Positions 1 through 7,035 of a stretch of 64,000 bases of DNA are shown piece by piece. Each line of letters begins with the position of its first letter. The first letter of the stretch is position 1. The position numbers and the translations under genes are program-made. Source of the stretch: Polaribacter sp. MED152 (GTDB lineage: Bacteria; Bacteroidota; Bacteroidia; Flavobacteriales; Flavobacteriaceae). Under the pieces are notes generated by a model, which ran no database searches, was not told the origin of the DNA, and saw only the letters and a list, made by a program, of their open reading frames with translations. The stretch covers positions 1,436,501 through 1,500,500 of the forward strand of contig NC_020830.1 of NCBI RefSeq assembly GCF_000152945.2, given 5' to 3'.

Positions 1-779
1 ATAATGGAGGTGACCCTATGATGGCTTTGAACTTTGGAATTACTCCTCAATTTAGAATCAATAATAGAATGTCTTTATTTTTAGATTTTTCTTCTTTAAT
101 TCACTTTTATCAAGATGACAATTTTGATGGTGGGCCAAATTTAAGTCCAAGAGAATCTAACATTAGTTTGTTTAATACTTCTTTAGGTTTAAGTTTTGCA
201 TTGGGCAAAAACAAGCAATTAGCAGATTCTTACTTTATGGAAGAAGTAGTTGTAAATGATGAATTAGAAGAAATTAAAAATAGACTAGCTGCTGCAGAGA
301 AAGAAATAGAAGTTCTAAAGAACAAAGAATTAGCAGCTACACCTAACCAAGAATTAATTATGACTGAGTTAGATGAAAGGTATGTTAGAAAAGATGAAGC
401 AGATAAATACGCAAATGTAGTTACTGGTTCTAACGTTGATTTCATTAGACAATTATTAAACAGTGGTTACATCAACGTTTATTTTGATGTTAACAAAACT
501 AGAATTCAAGATGGTTCTTTAAATTCTGTAAATTACTTAAAGCAATTCTTAATCGATAATCCTACAGTTAATGCAGAATTAATTGGTTATGCAGATGAAA
601 CTGGTTCTGAAGAAAGAAATAAAACATTATCTCAAAATAGAGCTAAAAGAGTATTTGATGTTTTAGTTGCAGCAGGAATTAGCCCAGCTAGATTATCATA
701 TTATGGAGGAGGAGAAGATAAATCTGTAACAGAAGATGCAAGACAATTTGCAAGAAAAGTTACTTTTAAGCTTAAATAA
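1..779 (+). CDS. OmpA-family outer membrane protein, 5' end cut by window edge
   Basis: The frame is open back to the left edge of the window (first whole codon at position 3), so the ATG at 18 is probably internal and the gene starts upstream. About 258 residues are visible. The first part looks like the last strands of an outer membrane beta-barrel. It is followed by a charged, probably coiled-coil stretch, and then an OmpA C-terminal peptidoglycan-binding domain with the typical pattern of NKTLSQNRAKRVFDVL followed by a GIS-type turn. OmpA domains anchor the outer membrane to peptidoglycan in the periplasm. The gene ends at a strong shared terminator. The family assignment is firm; the full architecture cannot be seen. 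Confidence 0.85.
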   Translation, partial: NGGDPMMALNFGITPQFRINNRMSLFLDFSSLIHFYQDDNFDGGPNLSPRESNISLFNTSLGLSFALGKNKQLADSYFMEEVVVNDELEEIKNRLAAAEKEIEVLKNKELAATPNQELIMTELDERYVRKDEADKYANVVTGSNVDFIRQLLNSGYINVYFDVNKTRIQDGSLNSVNYLKQFLIDNPTVNAELIGYADETGSEERNKTLSQNRAKRVFDVLVAAGISPARLSYYGGGEDKSVTEDARQFARKVTFKLK

Positions 780-796
780 AAATCCTAAACAGTATT

Positions 797-830
797 AAAA
801 AAGCAGCTACAAATTTGTAGCTGCTTTTTT
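797..830. terminator. Bidirectional Rho-independent terminator
   Basis: Arms GCAGCTAC and GTAGCTGC (803-824) enclose AAATTT, making a perfect palindrome with an A-run on the left and a T-run on the right. It can stop the OmpA-like gene on the plus strand and the DUF2490 gene on the minus strand, whose stop codon (829-831) it overlaps. Confidence 0.9.
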
Positions 831-1485
831 AGTTTATAGAAATATACCAAGTTGCTCTAAACCAAAGATCATTTTCTCCACAATCATTTATAAAATTACT
901 CAACCTATAATCTAGGCCAACTTCTAGCTTATTTTTCCTGGTCATTTGATATCCTAAATATGGTGTTAATCGTATTTCAAGATCTGTAAAATCATACAAA
1001 TATTCATTCGCTATTTTTACGTAAAATTCTTTCACATCTAATATTTCTCCATTTAATGCCTTTTGAAAACCTATTCTATATCTCGTTCTAAATTCAGGGC
1101 TAAATCCTTCTTGATAAAACTGCTCAAAAGCAAATCTATGTGCTAACTTGTAGGTAAGTTGTTGCTGAATAATATTATAATGCTGAAAAGTTCTGTGTAT
1201 TGTTTCTGAATTTCTCAAACGAAGTAGATACCCGAAATTAAAAGACTGGTTTAAACCTGTTTTGATTGATAAAATACTTGACATATCAACCAAATTATAG
1301 CTGATATTTTCATATTCTTCATCAATTACGAATCGTGATTCGATGGTATTGATGGACTTTGTTTTATCTGAAATATCTGCAGACAATACAATCTTTGGCA
1401 ACAAACCACTATTAAGCGTGTTCTGTGAAAAAGCTGAAAGAGAAACTAAAAAGCAAATTATAAAATAACGATTCTTAAAAGGCAT
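829..1485 (-). CDS. DUF2490-family outer membrane protein
   Basis: A 218-residue protein with an N-terminal signal peptide (hydrophobic FIICFLVSLSAF then a Q-rich cleavage region). The rest has alternating polar/hydrophobic strands and ends in an aromatic-rich strand (WFRATWYISIN), as expected of a small outer membrane beta-barrel. The pattern fits the DUF2490 family of Bacteroidota; function is unknown. Its ATG overlaps the stop codon of the upstream gene as TAATG (1483-1487), so it is probably translated by coupling as the last gene of a three-gene minus-strand operon starting with the cyclophilin lipoprotein. The family call is from pattern memory, not a search. Confidence 0.65.
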   Translation of the reverse strand: MPFKNRYFIICFLVSLSAFSQNTLNSGLLPKIVLSADISDKTKSINTIESRFVIDEEYENISYNLVDMSSILSIKTGLNQSFNFGYLLRLRNSETIHRTFQHYNIIQQQLTYKLAHRFAFEQFYQEGFSPEFRTRYRIGFQKALNGEILDVKEFYVKIANEYLYDFTDLEIRLTPYLGYQMTRKNKLEVGLDYRLSNFINDCGENDLWFRATWYISIN

Positions 1486-2054
1486 TAAAACTCTAGGTTA
1501 ATTGAATTTATAGCTTTGAATTCTAGCATTTTTAAAACATCACCTTTCACATTTAGTAAAATCTCATAAAGCTTATAATTGTTCTCTATTTTGCCTTTTA
1601 CCACAATCTCGTAAGAAGTTTTCAAATCTTGATTATTGTCTTCTAATTTTAAAAAATTAATCAATTGTTGCTCAGAACCTTTATATTGAATCTGTATTTT
1701 TTTAAACTTAAATTTCTTGAATTTCTCAGAAAGTTTATCATTTATATTTTGCTGAACTAAAGCTGGTAATTCTTTAAATTTTACCTTTTTTTCAACATCT
1801 AAAATATCACCTTTACTAGAAAATTCTAGACTATATAAGTGTTTTAAATAACATGTTTTAGCTTCATAGGTTTTACCCTCATTACTCTCTTCAACATACC
1901 ATTTTATTTTCTTTTTAAAATGAAGAGCATCTATAAAACTCAAAGATTTTTGTGGTATAAGCGTTTTATTGACTCTATACTCTTTTTCAAACTTTTCTTG
2001 TGAGAAACTTTGCAGTGTAATTAAAAGCAATAAGCTTATAATGAAGGTTTTCAT
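1485..2054 (-). CDS. Secreted hypothetical protein, PepSY-like
   Basis: A 189-residue protein with a clear signal peptide (FIISLLLLITLQSFSQ). The mature part has two similar halves in which an 'EFSSKGDILDVE' or 'NVKGDVLKMLEF' strand pair is joined to a helix with a conserved 'LPALVQQNI' segment. This resembles the periplasmic PepSY-like (beta-lactamase-inhibitor-like) fold common in Bacteroidota. No catalytic residues are recognisable. It sits 3 bases after the cyclophilin gene and overlaps the DUF2490 gene by one base, so the three are almost certainly one transcript. The function is unknown and the fold assignment is tentative. Confidence 0.6.
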   Translation of the reverse strand: MKTFIISLLLLITLQSFSQEKFEKEYRVNKTLIPQKSLSFIDALHFKKKIKWYVEESNEGKTYEAKTCYLKHLYSLEFSSKGDILDVEKKVKFKELPALVQQNINDKLSEKFKKFKFKKIQIQYKGSEQQLINFLKLEDNNQDLKTSYEIVVKGKIENNYKLYEILLNVKGDVLKMLEFKAINSINLEF

Positions 2055-2057
2055 TCG

Positions 2058-2687
2058 CTATTTTTTTAAAATATATGCTTTCTTAATATAATCTACTTTC
2101 GGATATTTTTCTCTCAAAAATTTGTTCCCAAATTTTGCAACAGAATCTTGTTTATAGCCTAACTTATCTCCATAACCACCATAAAATTTTAAAACATTTT
2201 CTTGGCCATCAATCACTTTAGCAATTACAGGAAAACCGGTAACTCCAGAATATGCCAATTTATCTAACCTATAGTTATTTTTTAAATTGATAAATATCTG
2301 ATTCGATCTTGTTTCTACTCCACCTCTAGCAAAAGCGATGGTCATAGAATCATTTTTTTGCAAGACAGGTTCATCCTTTATGCCTCTTTCACCCCATGCA
2401 TTATTAATTAAAGTATCATTATGAATACCAAATTGAGCTACAAATTTTGGCACTACTCTAAAAATGGAAACATCTTCATAATAATTATTAGTAATTAGTT
2501 GATATAATCGATCTACACCAGCTGGAGACCATTCTCTAACAGCTTCAATATCAAAATTACCTTGGGTAGTTTCAAAACGAGCTTTAAAAGTTGCAGGTGC
2601 TTCTTTCTCTAACCATTTTTCTTTAAATTTTTTAGATGCACATGAAGCAAACAGCAGTACACTAAGTATAAATAAGACCTTTTTCAT
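2058..2687 (-). CDS. Cyclophilin-type peptidyl-prolyl isomerase lipoprotein
   Basis: A 209-residue protein with a lipoprotein signal (LLFASC, lipidated Cys at about residue 16), followed by a cyclophilin domain. Recognisable elements are the FRVVPKFVAQFG segment (equivalent to FHRVIPGFMIQGG, carrying the catalytic Arg), ARGGVETRSNQIFIN (equivalent to MARGG..NSQFFI), and a VIDGQENV strand. Such enzymes catalyse cis-trans isomerisation of prolyl bonds and assist folding of exported proteins in the periplasm. It heads the three-gene operon. Its promoter region is shared with the divergent BlaI-like repressor gene, and its -7 box lies in an operator-like sequence (2709-2720), so it may be co-regulated with that system (inference). 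Confidence 0.88.
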   Translation of the reverse strand: MKKVLFILSVLLFASCASKKFKEKWLEKEAPATFKARFETTQGNFDIEAVREWSPAGVDRLYQLITNNYYEDVSIFRVVPKFVAQFGIHNDTLINNAWGERGIKDEPVLQKNDSMTIAFARGGVETRSNQIFINLKNNYRLDKLAYSGVTGFPVIAKVIDGQENVLKFYGGYGDKLGYKQDSVAKFGNKFLREKYPKVDYIKKAYILKK

Positions 2688-2708
2688 AATTAAGTTTTAT
2701 AGTTTTTA

Positions 2709-2720
2709 CTACAAATTTAG
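2709..2720 (-). promoter_or_regulatory. Promoter -7 box of cyclophilin operon within BlaI-like site 1
   Basis: Read on the minus strand the sequence is CTAAATTTGTAG. It contains the Bacteroidota -7 element TAAATTTG (2712-2719) and matches the shared pattern CTAnnTTTGTAG of the two sites in front of the repressor gene. The cyclophilin start codon is at 2687. The promoter role is well supported by the consensus; the operator role is inferred from the similarity. Confidence 0.55.
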
Positions 2721-2744
2721 TGAAATAATAAAGAATCTTTAACT

Positions 2745-2756
2745 CTACATTTGTAG
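2745..2756 (+). promoter_or_regulatory. BlaI/MecI-type operator (site 2)
   Basis: CTACATTTGTAG is a palindrome with arms CTACA/TGTAG and contains the classic BlaI/MecI core TACA-N2-TGTA. It lies about 47 bases upstream of the BlaI-like gene. Its last TTTG (2750-2753) is 20 bases upstream of the -7 box at 2774, so it doubles as the -33 element. A dimer bound here would block the promoter, giving autoregulation. Confidence 0.7.
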
Positions 2757-2772
2757 AATTCATTTTTTTATT

Positions 2773-2784
2773 CTATGTTTGTAG
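2773..2784 (+). promoter_or_regulatory. Promoter -7 box of blaI-like gene within BlaI-like site 3
   Basis: CTATGTTTGTAG includes the -7 element TATGTTTG (2774-2781) with TTTG at 2750-2753 as -33 (20-base spacer), and keeps the TGTAG half of the operator. The start codon follows at 2803, giving a leader of roughly 15 bases. Site spacing of 28 bases from site 2 is close to three helical turns. Confidence 0.65.
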
Positions 2785-2802
2785 AGCAAAAAACAATTTA
2801 CA

Positions 2803-3174
2803 ATGCAACTATCTAAGACAGAAGAGCAATTAATGCAATATTTATGGAAACGTAAAAAGGCGTTCTTAAAAGAACTATTAGAAGATTTTCCTGAACCTAA
2901 ACCAGCTACAACTACTGTAGCTACTCTTTTAAAAAGAATTTCAGATAAAGGATTTATTAGCTACAAATTATTTGGTAAGTCTAGACAGTATTACCCAATT
3001 ATAAAAAAGACCGATTATTTTTCAAATCATGTAAATGGATTGATTAAAAACTTCTTTAATGATTCTGCTAGTCAGTTTGCTTCTTTCTTTACGAAAGAAA
3101 CCAATTTATCTACAGATGAGTTAGAGGAATTAAAAAAAGTAATTGATAATCAAATTAAAAAGCAACAGCAATGA
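2803..3174 (+). CDS. BlaI/MecI/CopY-family transcriptional repressor
   Basis: A 123-residue protein with the family's winged helix (TEEQLMQYLWKR, then ATTTVATLLKRISDKGFI as recognition helix and wing) and a C-terminal dimerisation helix pair. BlaI proteins bind TACA-N2-TGTA palindromes as dimers and are inactivated by cleavage when the partner M56 membrane peptidase is triggered. The stop codon overlaps the ATG of the peptidase gene (ATGA, 3171-3174), the usual arrangement of this pair. Matching operators lie directly upstream at 2745-2756 and 2773-2784. No beta-lactamase gene is nearby, so the controlled process is unknown. Confidence 0.9.
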   Translation: MQLSKTEEQLMQYLWKRKKAFLKELLEDFPEPKPATTTVATLLKRISDKGFISYKLFGKSRQYYPIIKKTDYFSNHVNGLIKNFFNDSASQFASFFTKETNLSTDELEELKKVIDNQIKKQQQ

Positions 3175-5573
3175 TAATTTATCTTCTAAAATCGGCAACT
3201 TGCTTAGCTTTATTATTAGGTTTTTATCACCTAATTTTAGAGAAAGAGAAGATGCATAATTTTAACCGATTTTTTCTGTTAGGTAGTATTTTATTTTCTT
3301 TTTTAGCTCCTCTATACACAATTTATACAGAGGCTAAGCCAATTCTTGAAGACGAGTCGCCTATACTTTTAGATTCCATTCAAAACACTATAGATTTTGC
3401 ACCAATAGAAATTGTTGCAGAAGAACCAATAAACTATACCAACTACAATTTAATTTGCTATTTATTTATTTCATTGATTCTGCTAGTTCGTTTTGCAAGA
3501 AATTTATTTAAAATAATTTCAAAAATACATACCTATAAAAAAATAAAATATGGCAATGCAGTTTTGGTTTTGGTGAATGATGATATACTACCACACACAT
3601 TTTGGAACTACATTTTCATCAACAAAAAACAGTATGAACATAATGAAATTGAAGACGAATTGTTTACACATGAGTTAACACATGCAACTCAAAAACACAC
3701 TGCAGATGTATTGATTTTAGAGCTTTTTCAAATTGCATTTTGGATTAACCCATTATTCATTTTCCTTAAAAAAGCAATTCAAATAAATCATGAGTTCTTA
3801 GCAGATGAAAGTGTAATTACTCAGCATAAAAATACATTTCAATACCAGCACTTATTATTGAATAAAGCTGCTTGGAAAAACGAATATTACTTGGCCAGTA
3901 ATTTAAATTACTTAGTAACTAAAAAAAGATTAAAAATGATGACAACCACAAGTTCCCCAACAAAAATCTTACTAAAAAAATTAGCTATTGCACCACTTTT
4001 AGTAGCATTTACTTTTCTTTTTGCTCAAAGAGTAGAAGCTCAAGAAAAAATTATTGAAGTAAAACAATATATAGATTCCCCAGTTAATAATATACCAATC
4101 GAAAATGTAAGTTCAGAAGATATTAGAATAAAAATAAAAGATATAAATAAATTAAAAATTTCTTATTTAGATAAAGACACTATTATTGAAAAATACAAGG
4201 TACTAATTGAAAAAGCTAAAAATTCTGAAATAATAAAACAAAAAGATGTTATTTGGATGACTACAGCATACAGAAATATGTCTGACGAAGAAAGAAATTC
4301 CGTAGAAAATATATTTCATTATATAGTAGCTGACGCTTCTTTGAGTAAAAGAAAAGTTAGTGAAAATCAATTAAAAAAATGGCAAAACAAAAGTGAATAT
4401 GCTATTTGGATTGATGGAAAATCTAAAGAAAATTCAATTTTGAAAAAATATAAAGAATCAGATTTTAGCTATTATTCAGAAAGTTTTGTCCACAAAAATG
4501 CTCGAAGTAAAAATTTCCCTCAAAACTACCAAGTTTCTATTTACACTAATAAATACTTTAAAGAATTAGTAAATAAAAATACAAAAATTAAAGAGCTAAT
4601 TAAACCCAAATCTCAAGAAGTAAAGGACGTTTTACAAGAACCTAAAAAGAAGAAATATAATGTACCCAGCAGTAATGGATCTAAACAAAGCTTACTAAAT
4701 AATTTAAAACTAATTAATAAAGTTCAAAAAGACCCAAAATTTAATAAAGGTTGGTTCATTACAATTGATAATCAAAAATATTACTACACGTTTGATAAAA
4801 ACGAAAGAATTGCCAGATATTATAAAAACGGAAAATTTGTAAACCTTGATATTGTAAAAGAATATAAAAAGAAACAGCTAATTTTTAAAAAATTACAAGC
4901 TTCTGGCAAACATTATGTTTTTAAAAAAGGCAAAGAAAAAGAAACCATTGATAGAGAATTTTCCGATTTAGGTGGTATGTATTTTAGAATGTCTAGAGCA
5001 GATAAAAACAAAGTTTCTAGACCTATAAACCCATTAAGACCATACATCAGATTAATGAAGAACGATGTTGTTTTTTATAAATTAAGAAAAGATTTAACTG
5101 CAGAAGACAAATTATTATTACCACCTCCACCACCTCCACATAATGCCTCTGATGAAGAAAAGCTAAGAGCTAAAATGGAACGTGAAGCTTGGAAAAAAAG
5201 AACGGGTAATACGTTAAATCAAATACCTCCTGCTCCTAAAAAAGCAAAGAAAAAACGTAAGCAAAAAGTTGACCAAAATAATGTTGCTAAATCTTTAAAG
5301 GTAAAAGATACTATTCCAAAAAAGAAAAAGGAAACAAAAATTACACTAAAAAATATAGATACTTTAGAGGAAAAATCATTCATCCTAGCTCTGCAAAATT
5401 TAACAGAGGAGGAAAAGAAAAAAAACAGAGAAAAAGTTACTTACTATTTAAATGGTAAGGTCATCAACCAAAAAGATATTAATAAGATAAAACCTAACAC
5501 CATAAAAAGTACTAGTGTAAATAGAGAAAAAGATGGTTCTAAATCGGTTAAAATTGTTACAAAGACAATTTAA
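3171..5573 (+). CDS. M56-family (BlaR1-like) membrane metallopeptidase with long extracytoplasmic tail
   Basis: An 800-residue protein. The N-terminal third has several membrane segments (about residues 5-20, 35-50, 95-110 and 265-285) and the M56 zinc peptidase core: HELTH at 167-171 and a downstream HEFLADES segment with the third ligand. In BlaR1 this domain cleaves the BlaI repressor. After the last membrane segment comes about 500 residues with no penicillin-binding domain. It is lysine-rich, has a run of six prolines (DNA about 5120-5140), and contains repeated 'MSDEERN', 'SDEEKLR' and 'LTEEEKKK' modules as seen in tails of other flavobacterial M56 proteins. The signal it senses cannot be deduced. 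It ends just before a strong terminator. Confidence 0.85.
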   Translation: MIIYLLKSATCLALLLGFYHLILEKEKMHNFNRFFLLGSILFSFLAPLYTIYTEAKPILEDESPILLDSIQNTIDFAPIEIVAEEPINYTNYNLICYLFISLILLVRFARNLFKIISKIHTYKKIKYGNAVLVLVNDDILPHTFWNYIFINKKQYEHNEIEDELFTHELTHATQKHTADVLILELFQIAFWINPLFIFLKKAIQINHEFLADESVITQHKNTFQYQHLLLNKAAWKNEYYLASNLNYLVTKKRLKMMTTTSSPTKILLKKLAIAPLLVAFTFLFAQRVEAQEKIIEVKQYIDSPVNNIPIENVSSEDIRIKIKDINKLKISYLDKDTIIEKYKVLIEKAKNSEIIKQKDVIWMTTAYRNMSDEERNSVENIFHYIVADASLSKRKVSENQLKKWQNKSEYAIWIDGKSKENSILKKYKESDFSYYSESFVHKNARSKNFPQNYQVSIYTNKYFKELVNKNTKIKELIKPKSQEVKDVLQEPKKKKYNVPSSNGSKQSLLNNLKLINKVQKDPKFNKGWFITIDNQKYYYTFDKNERIARYYKNGKFVNLDIVKEYKKKQLIFKKLQASGKHYVFKKGKEKETIDREFSDLGGMYFRMSRADKNKVSRPINPLRPYIRLMKNDVVFYKLRKDLTAEDKLLLPPPPPPHNASDEEKLRAKMEREAWKKRTGNTLNQIPPAPKKAKKKRKQKVDQNNVAKSLKVKDTIPKKKKETKITLKNIDTLEEKSFILALQNLTEEEKKKNREKVTYYLNGKVINQKDINKIKPNTIKSTSVNREKDGSKSVKIVTKTI

Positions 5574-5600
5574 CTACTAAATCAAAACAATATTTATGTA

Positions 5601-5629
5601 AAAAAGCCTCGAAAAATCGAGGCTTTTTT
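5601..5629 (+). terminator. Rho-independent terminator after M56 gene
   Basis: Stem GCCTCGA (5606-5612) pairs with TCGAGGC (5617-5623) around an AAAA loop and is followed by six T. It closes the blaI-like/M56 operon. Confidence 0.92.
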
Positions 5630-5654
5630 ATGTAACAAATTCAATTTTAAAACG

Positions 5655-5676
5655 TTGTATTTATACTAAAATACAA
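5655..5676. repeat. Perfect inverted repeat just upstream of DUF4407 start
   Basis: TTGTATTT (5655-5662) and AAATACAA (5669-5676) form 8-bp perfect arms with a 6-base spacer, ending 4 bases before the GTG start at 5681. It could be an operator or a hairpin that covers the initiation region. No good TAnnTTTG box is visible nearby (TATTTATA at about 5659 is the closest). Confidence 0.5.
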
Positions 5677-5680
5677 TATC

Positions 5681-6781
5681 GTGCTTAAAAAATTCTTTCT
5701 TACCTGTTCTGGAGTTGATAAAAATTTGATTAACGAATGTTCTAATGGAGAACAAAATAAATATGCAGGTATTGGTGCTACCGTTTTTTTTACTGCAATA
5801 ATGGCAACCATTGCTGGCTCTTATGCTTTGTATACGGTTTTTGACAACATATATACATCAATTTTCTTTGGCTTAATTTGGGGTTTTCTAATTTTTAATC
5901 TAGATAGATTTATAGTATCTACCATCAAAAAATCAGATTCTAAATGGAAAGAGGTTGCACAAGCAGCTCCTAGAATTGTGTTGGCGCTTATTATTGCTGT
6001 TGTAATTTCTAAACCTCTAGAATTAAAATTATTTGAAAAAGAAATCAATCAGGTTTTGCTCACAGAGAAAAATCAAATGACTTTAGATAACAAAACACAA
6101 ATTGCCCAACAATTCACACCAGAAATAAATGCCATTAATACTGAAATAACAGCGTTAAAAACGGAAATTAGTACCAAAGAAAACGAAACCAACGCATTAT
6201 ACAACACTTATATTTCTGAAGCAGAAGGCACTGCAGGAACCAAAAAATTAGGTAAAGGGCCTGTTTACGAAGAAAAACGAGCAAAGCATGATGCTTCATT
6301 ATTGGGTTTAAATCAACTTAAAAAAACCAATCAAGAAAAAATTAAATTAAAAGAAAGTAAAATTGCTGCATTGCTAGAAAATCAAAAATTAGCTGAAGCT
6401 AATTCACAACCTATTATTTCTAATTTTGATGGATTAATGGCTAGAATTAATGCGCTAGGTGAACTTCCATTTTTTACATCATTCTTTATTTTTCTACTTT
6501 TTTTAGCCATAGAAACTTCGCCAATTATTGCAAAATTGCTAGCTCCAAAAGGTGAATATGATTTTAAACTAGAAGAAAAATTATCTGCTGTTAAAACTTG
6601 GGCAACTCAACAAATGCAACAAAGAGAACAAATGTTGAATGCAGACATCTCTATAGACAATAAAGTGTATAAAGATATTACAGAAGATAATGAGTTGTAT
6701 GACTACAAACAAAAAATGGCAAGAGAACTCATGAAACTTCAGGCAGATTCGTTTTATAAAAAACAGCAAAAAATGTTGTAA
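5681..6781 (+). CDS. DUF4407-domain membrane protein
   Basis: A 366-residue protein starting with GTG. Two or three membrane segments lie in the first 110 residues (around 30-55, 58-75 and 90-108) with the LIWGFLIFNLDRFI motif typical of DUF4407. A long helical, probably coiled-coil region (about 115-235) follows, then another hydrophobic segment (about 258-275) and a charged tail. The family is common in Bacteroidota and has no established function. It appears to be a single-gene unit, preceded by a terminator and an 8-bp inverted repeat, and faces the predicted small RNA that runs towards it on the other strand. Confidence 0.8.
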   Translation: MLKKFFLTCSGVDKNLINECSNGEQNKYAGIGATVFFTAIMATIAGSYALYTVFDNIYTSIFFGLIWGFLIFNLDRFIVSTIKKSDSKWKEVAQAAPRIVLALIIAVVISKPLELKLFEKEINQVLLTEKNQMTLDNKTQIAQQFTPEINAINTEITALKTEISTKENETNALYNTYISEAEGTAGTKKLGKGPVYEEKRAKHDASLLGLNQLKKTNQEKIKLKESKIAALLENQKLAEANSQPIISNFDGLMARINALGELPFFTSFFIFLLFLAIETSPIIAKLLAPKGEYDFKLEEKLSAVKTWATQQMQQREQMLNADISIDNKVYKDITEDNELYDYKQKMARELMKLQADSFYKKQQKML

Positions 6782-6795
6782 AACAAAAAGCTATA

Positions 6796-6909
6796 AAACA
6801 AAAAAAGCGTCCCACTTAAGGGAAGCTTTCCATTGGTTAACAAAACCAAGACACTTTTACGAAAGTGCCAAAACAACACAACTTTATCACTCTAACAAAA
6901 AGTGATGAG
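6796..6909 (-). ncRNA. Predicted four-hairpin small RNA (candidate)
   Basis: Read on the minus strand, a -7 box TATATTTG (6910-6917) is followed by four stem-loops. SL1 is ATCACT/AGTGAT (6901-6906 with 6886-6891). SL2 is CACTTT/AAAGTG (6862-6867 with 6852-6857) around a 4-base loop; it can be extended by a G-C and a G-U pair that exist only on the minus strand. SL3 is TTGGTT/AACCAA (6844-6849 with 6833-6838). SL4 is AAAGC-T-TCCC with GGGA-C-GCTTT (6820-6829 with 6804-6813), ending in seven U (6800-6806), a standard intrinsic terminator. The expected transcript is about 105 bases. No open reading frame of note is inside. I do not recognise a known RNA family; it is not 6S, tmRNA or SRP RNA by eye. 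Confidence 0.5.
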
Positions 6910-6917
6910 CAAATATA
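6910..6917 (-). promoter_or_regulatory. -7 box for predicted small RNA
   Basis: TATATTTG on the minus strand matches TAnnTTTG exactly. It points away from lysS, and the first hairpin of the predicted RNA begins immediately after it. No clear -33 TTTG is present, which lowers confidence. Confidence 0.5.
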
Positions 6918-6992
6918 GTTAGATTTTAGAAATCATAAAATAAATATCCTTTTTTTTACTATTTTCTGAATGCTGTATTAATTGATAGATTG

Positions 6993-7000
6993 TATCTTTG
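6993..7000 (+). promoter_or_regulatory. lysS promoter -7 box
   Basis: TATCTTTG followed by C is an exact TAnnTTTG element. The start codon is at 7036, so the leader is about 30 bases. The -33 region is weak. Confidence 0.65.
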
Positions 7001-7035
7001 CACCCATTATTAAACACTAGAAATTTACAAAGCAA

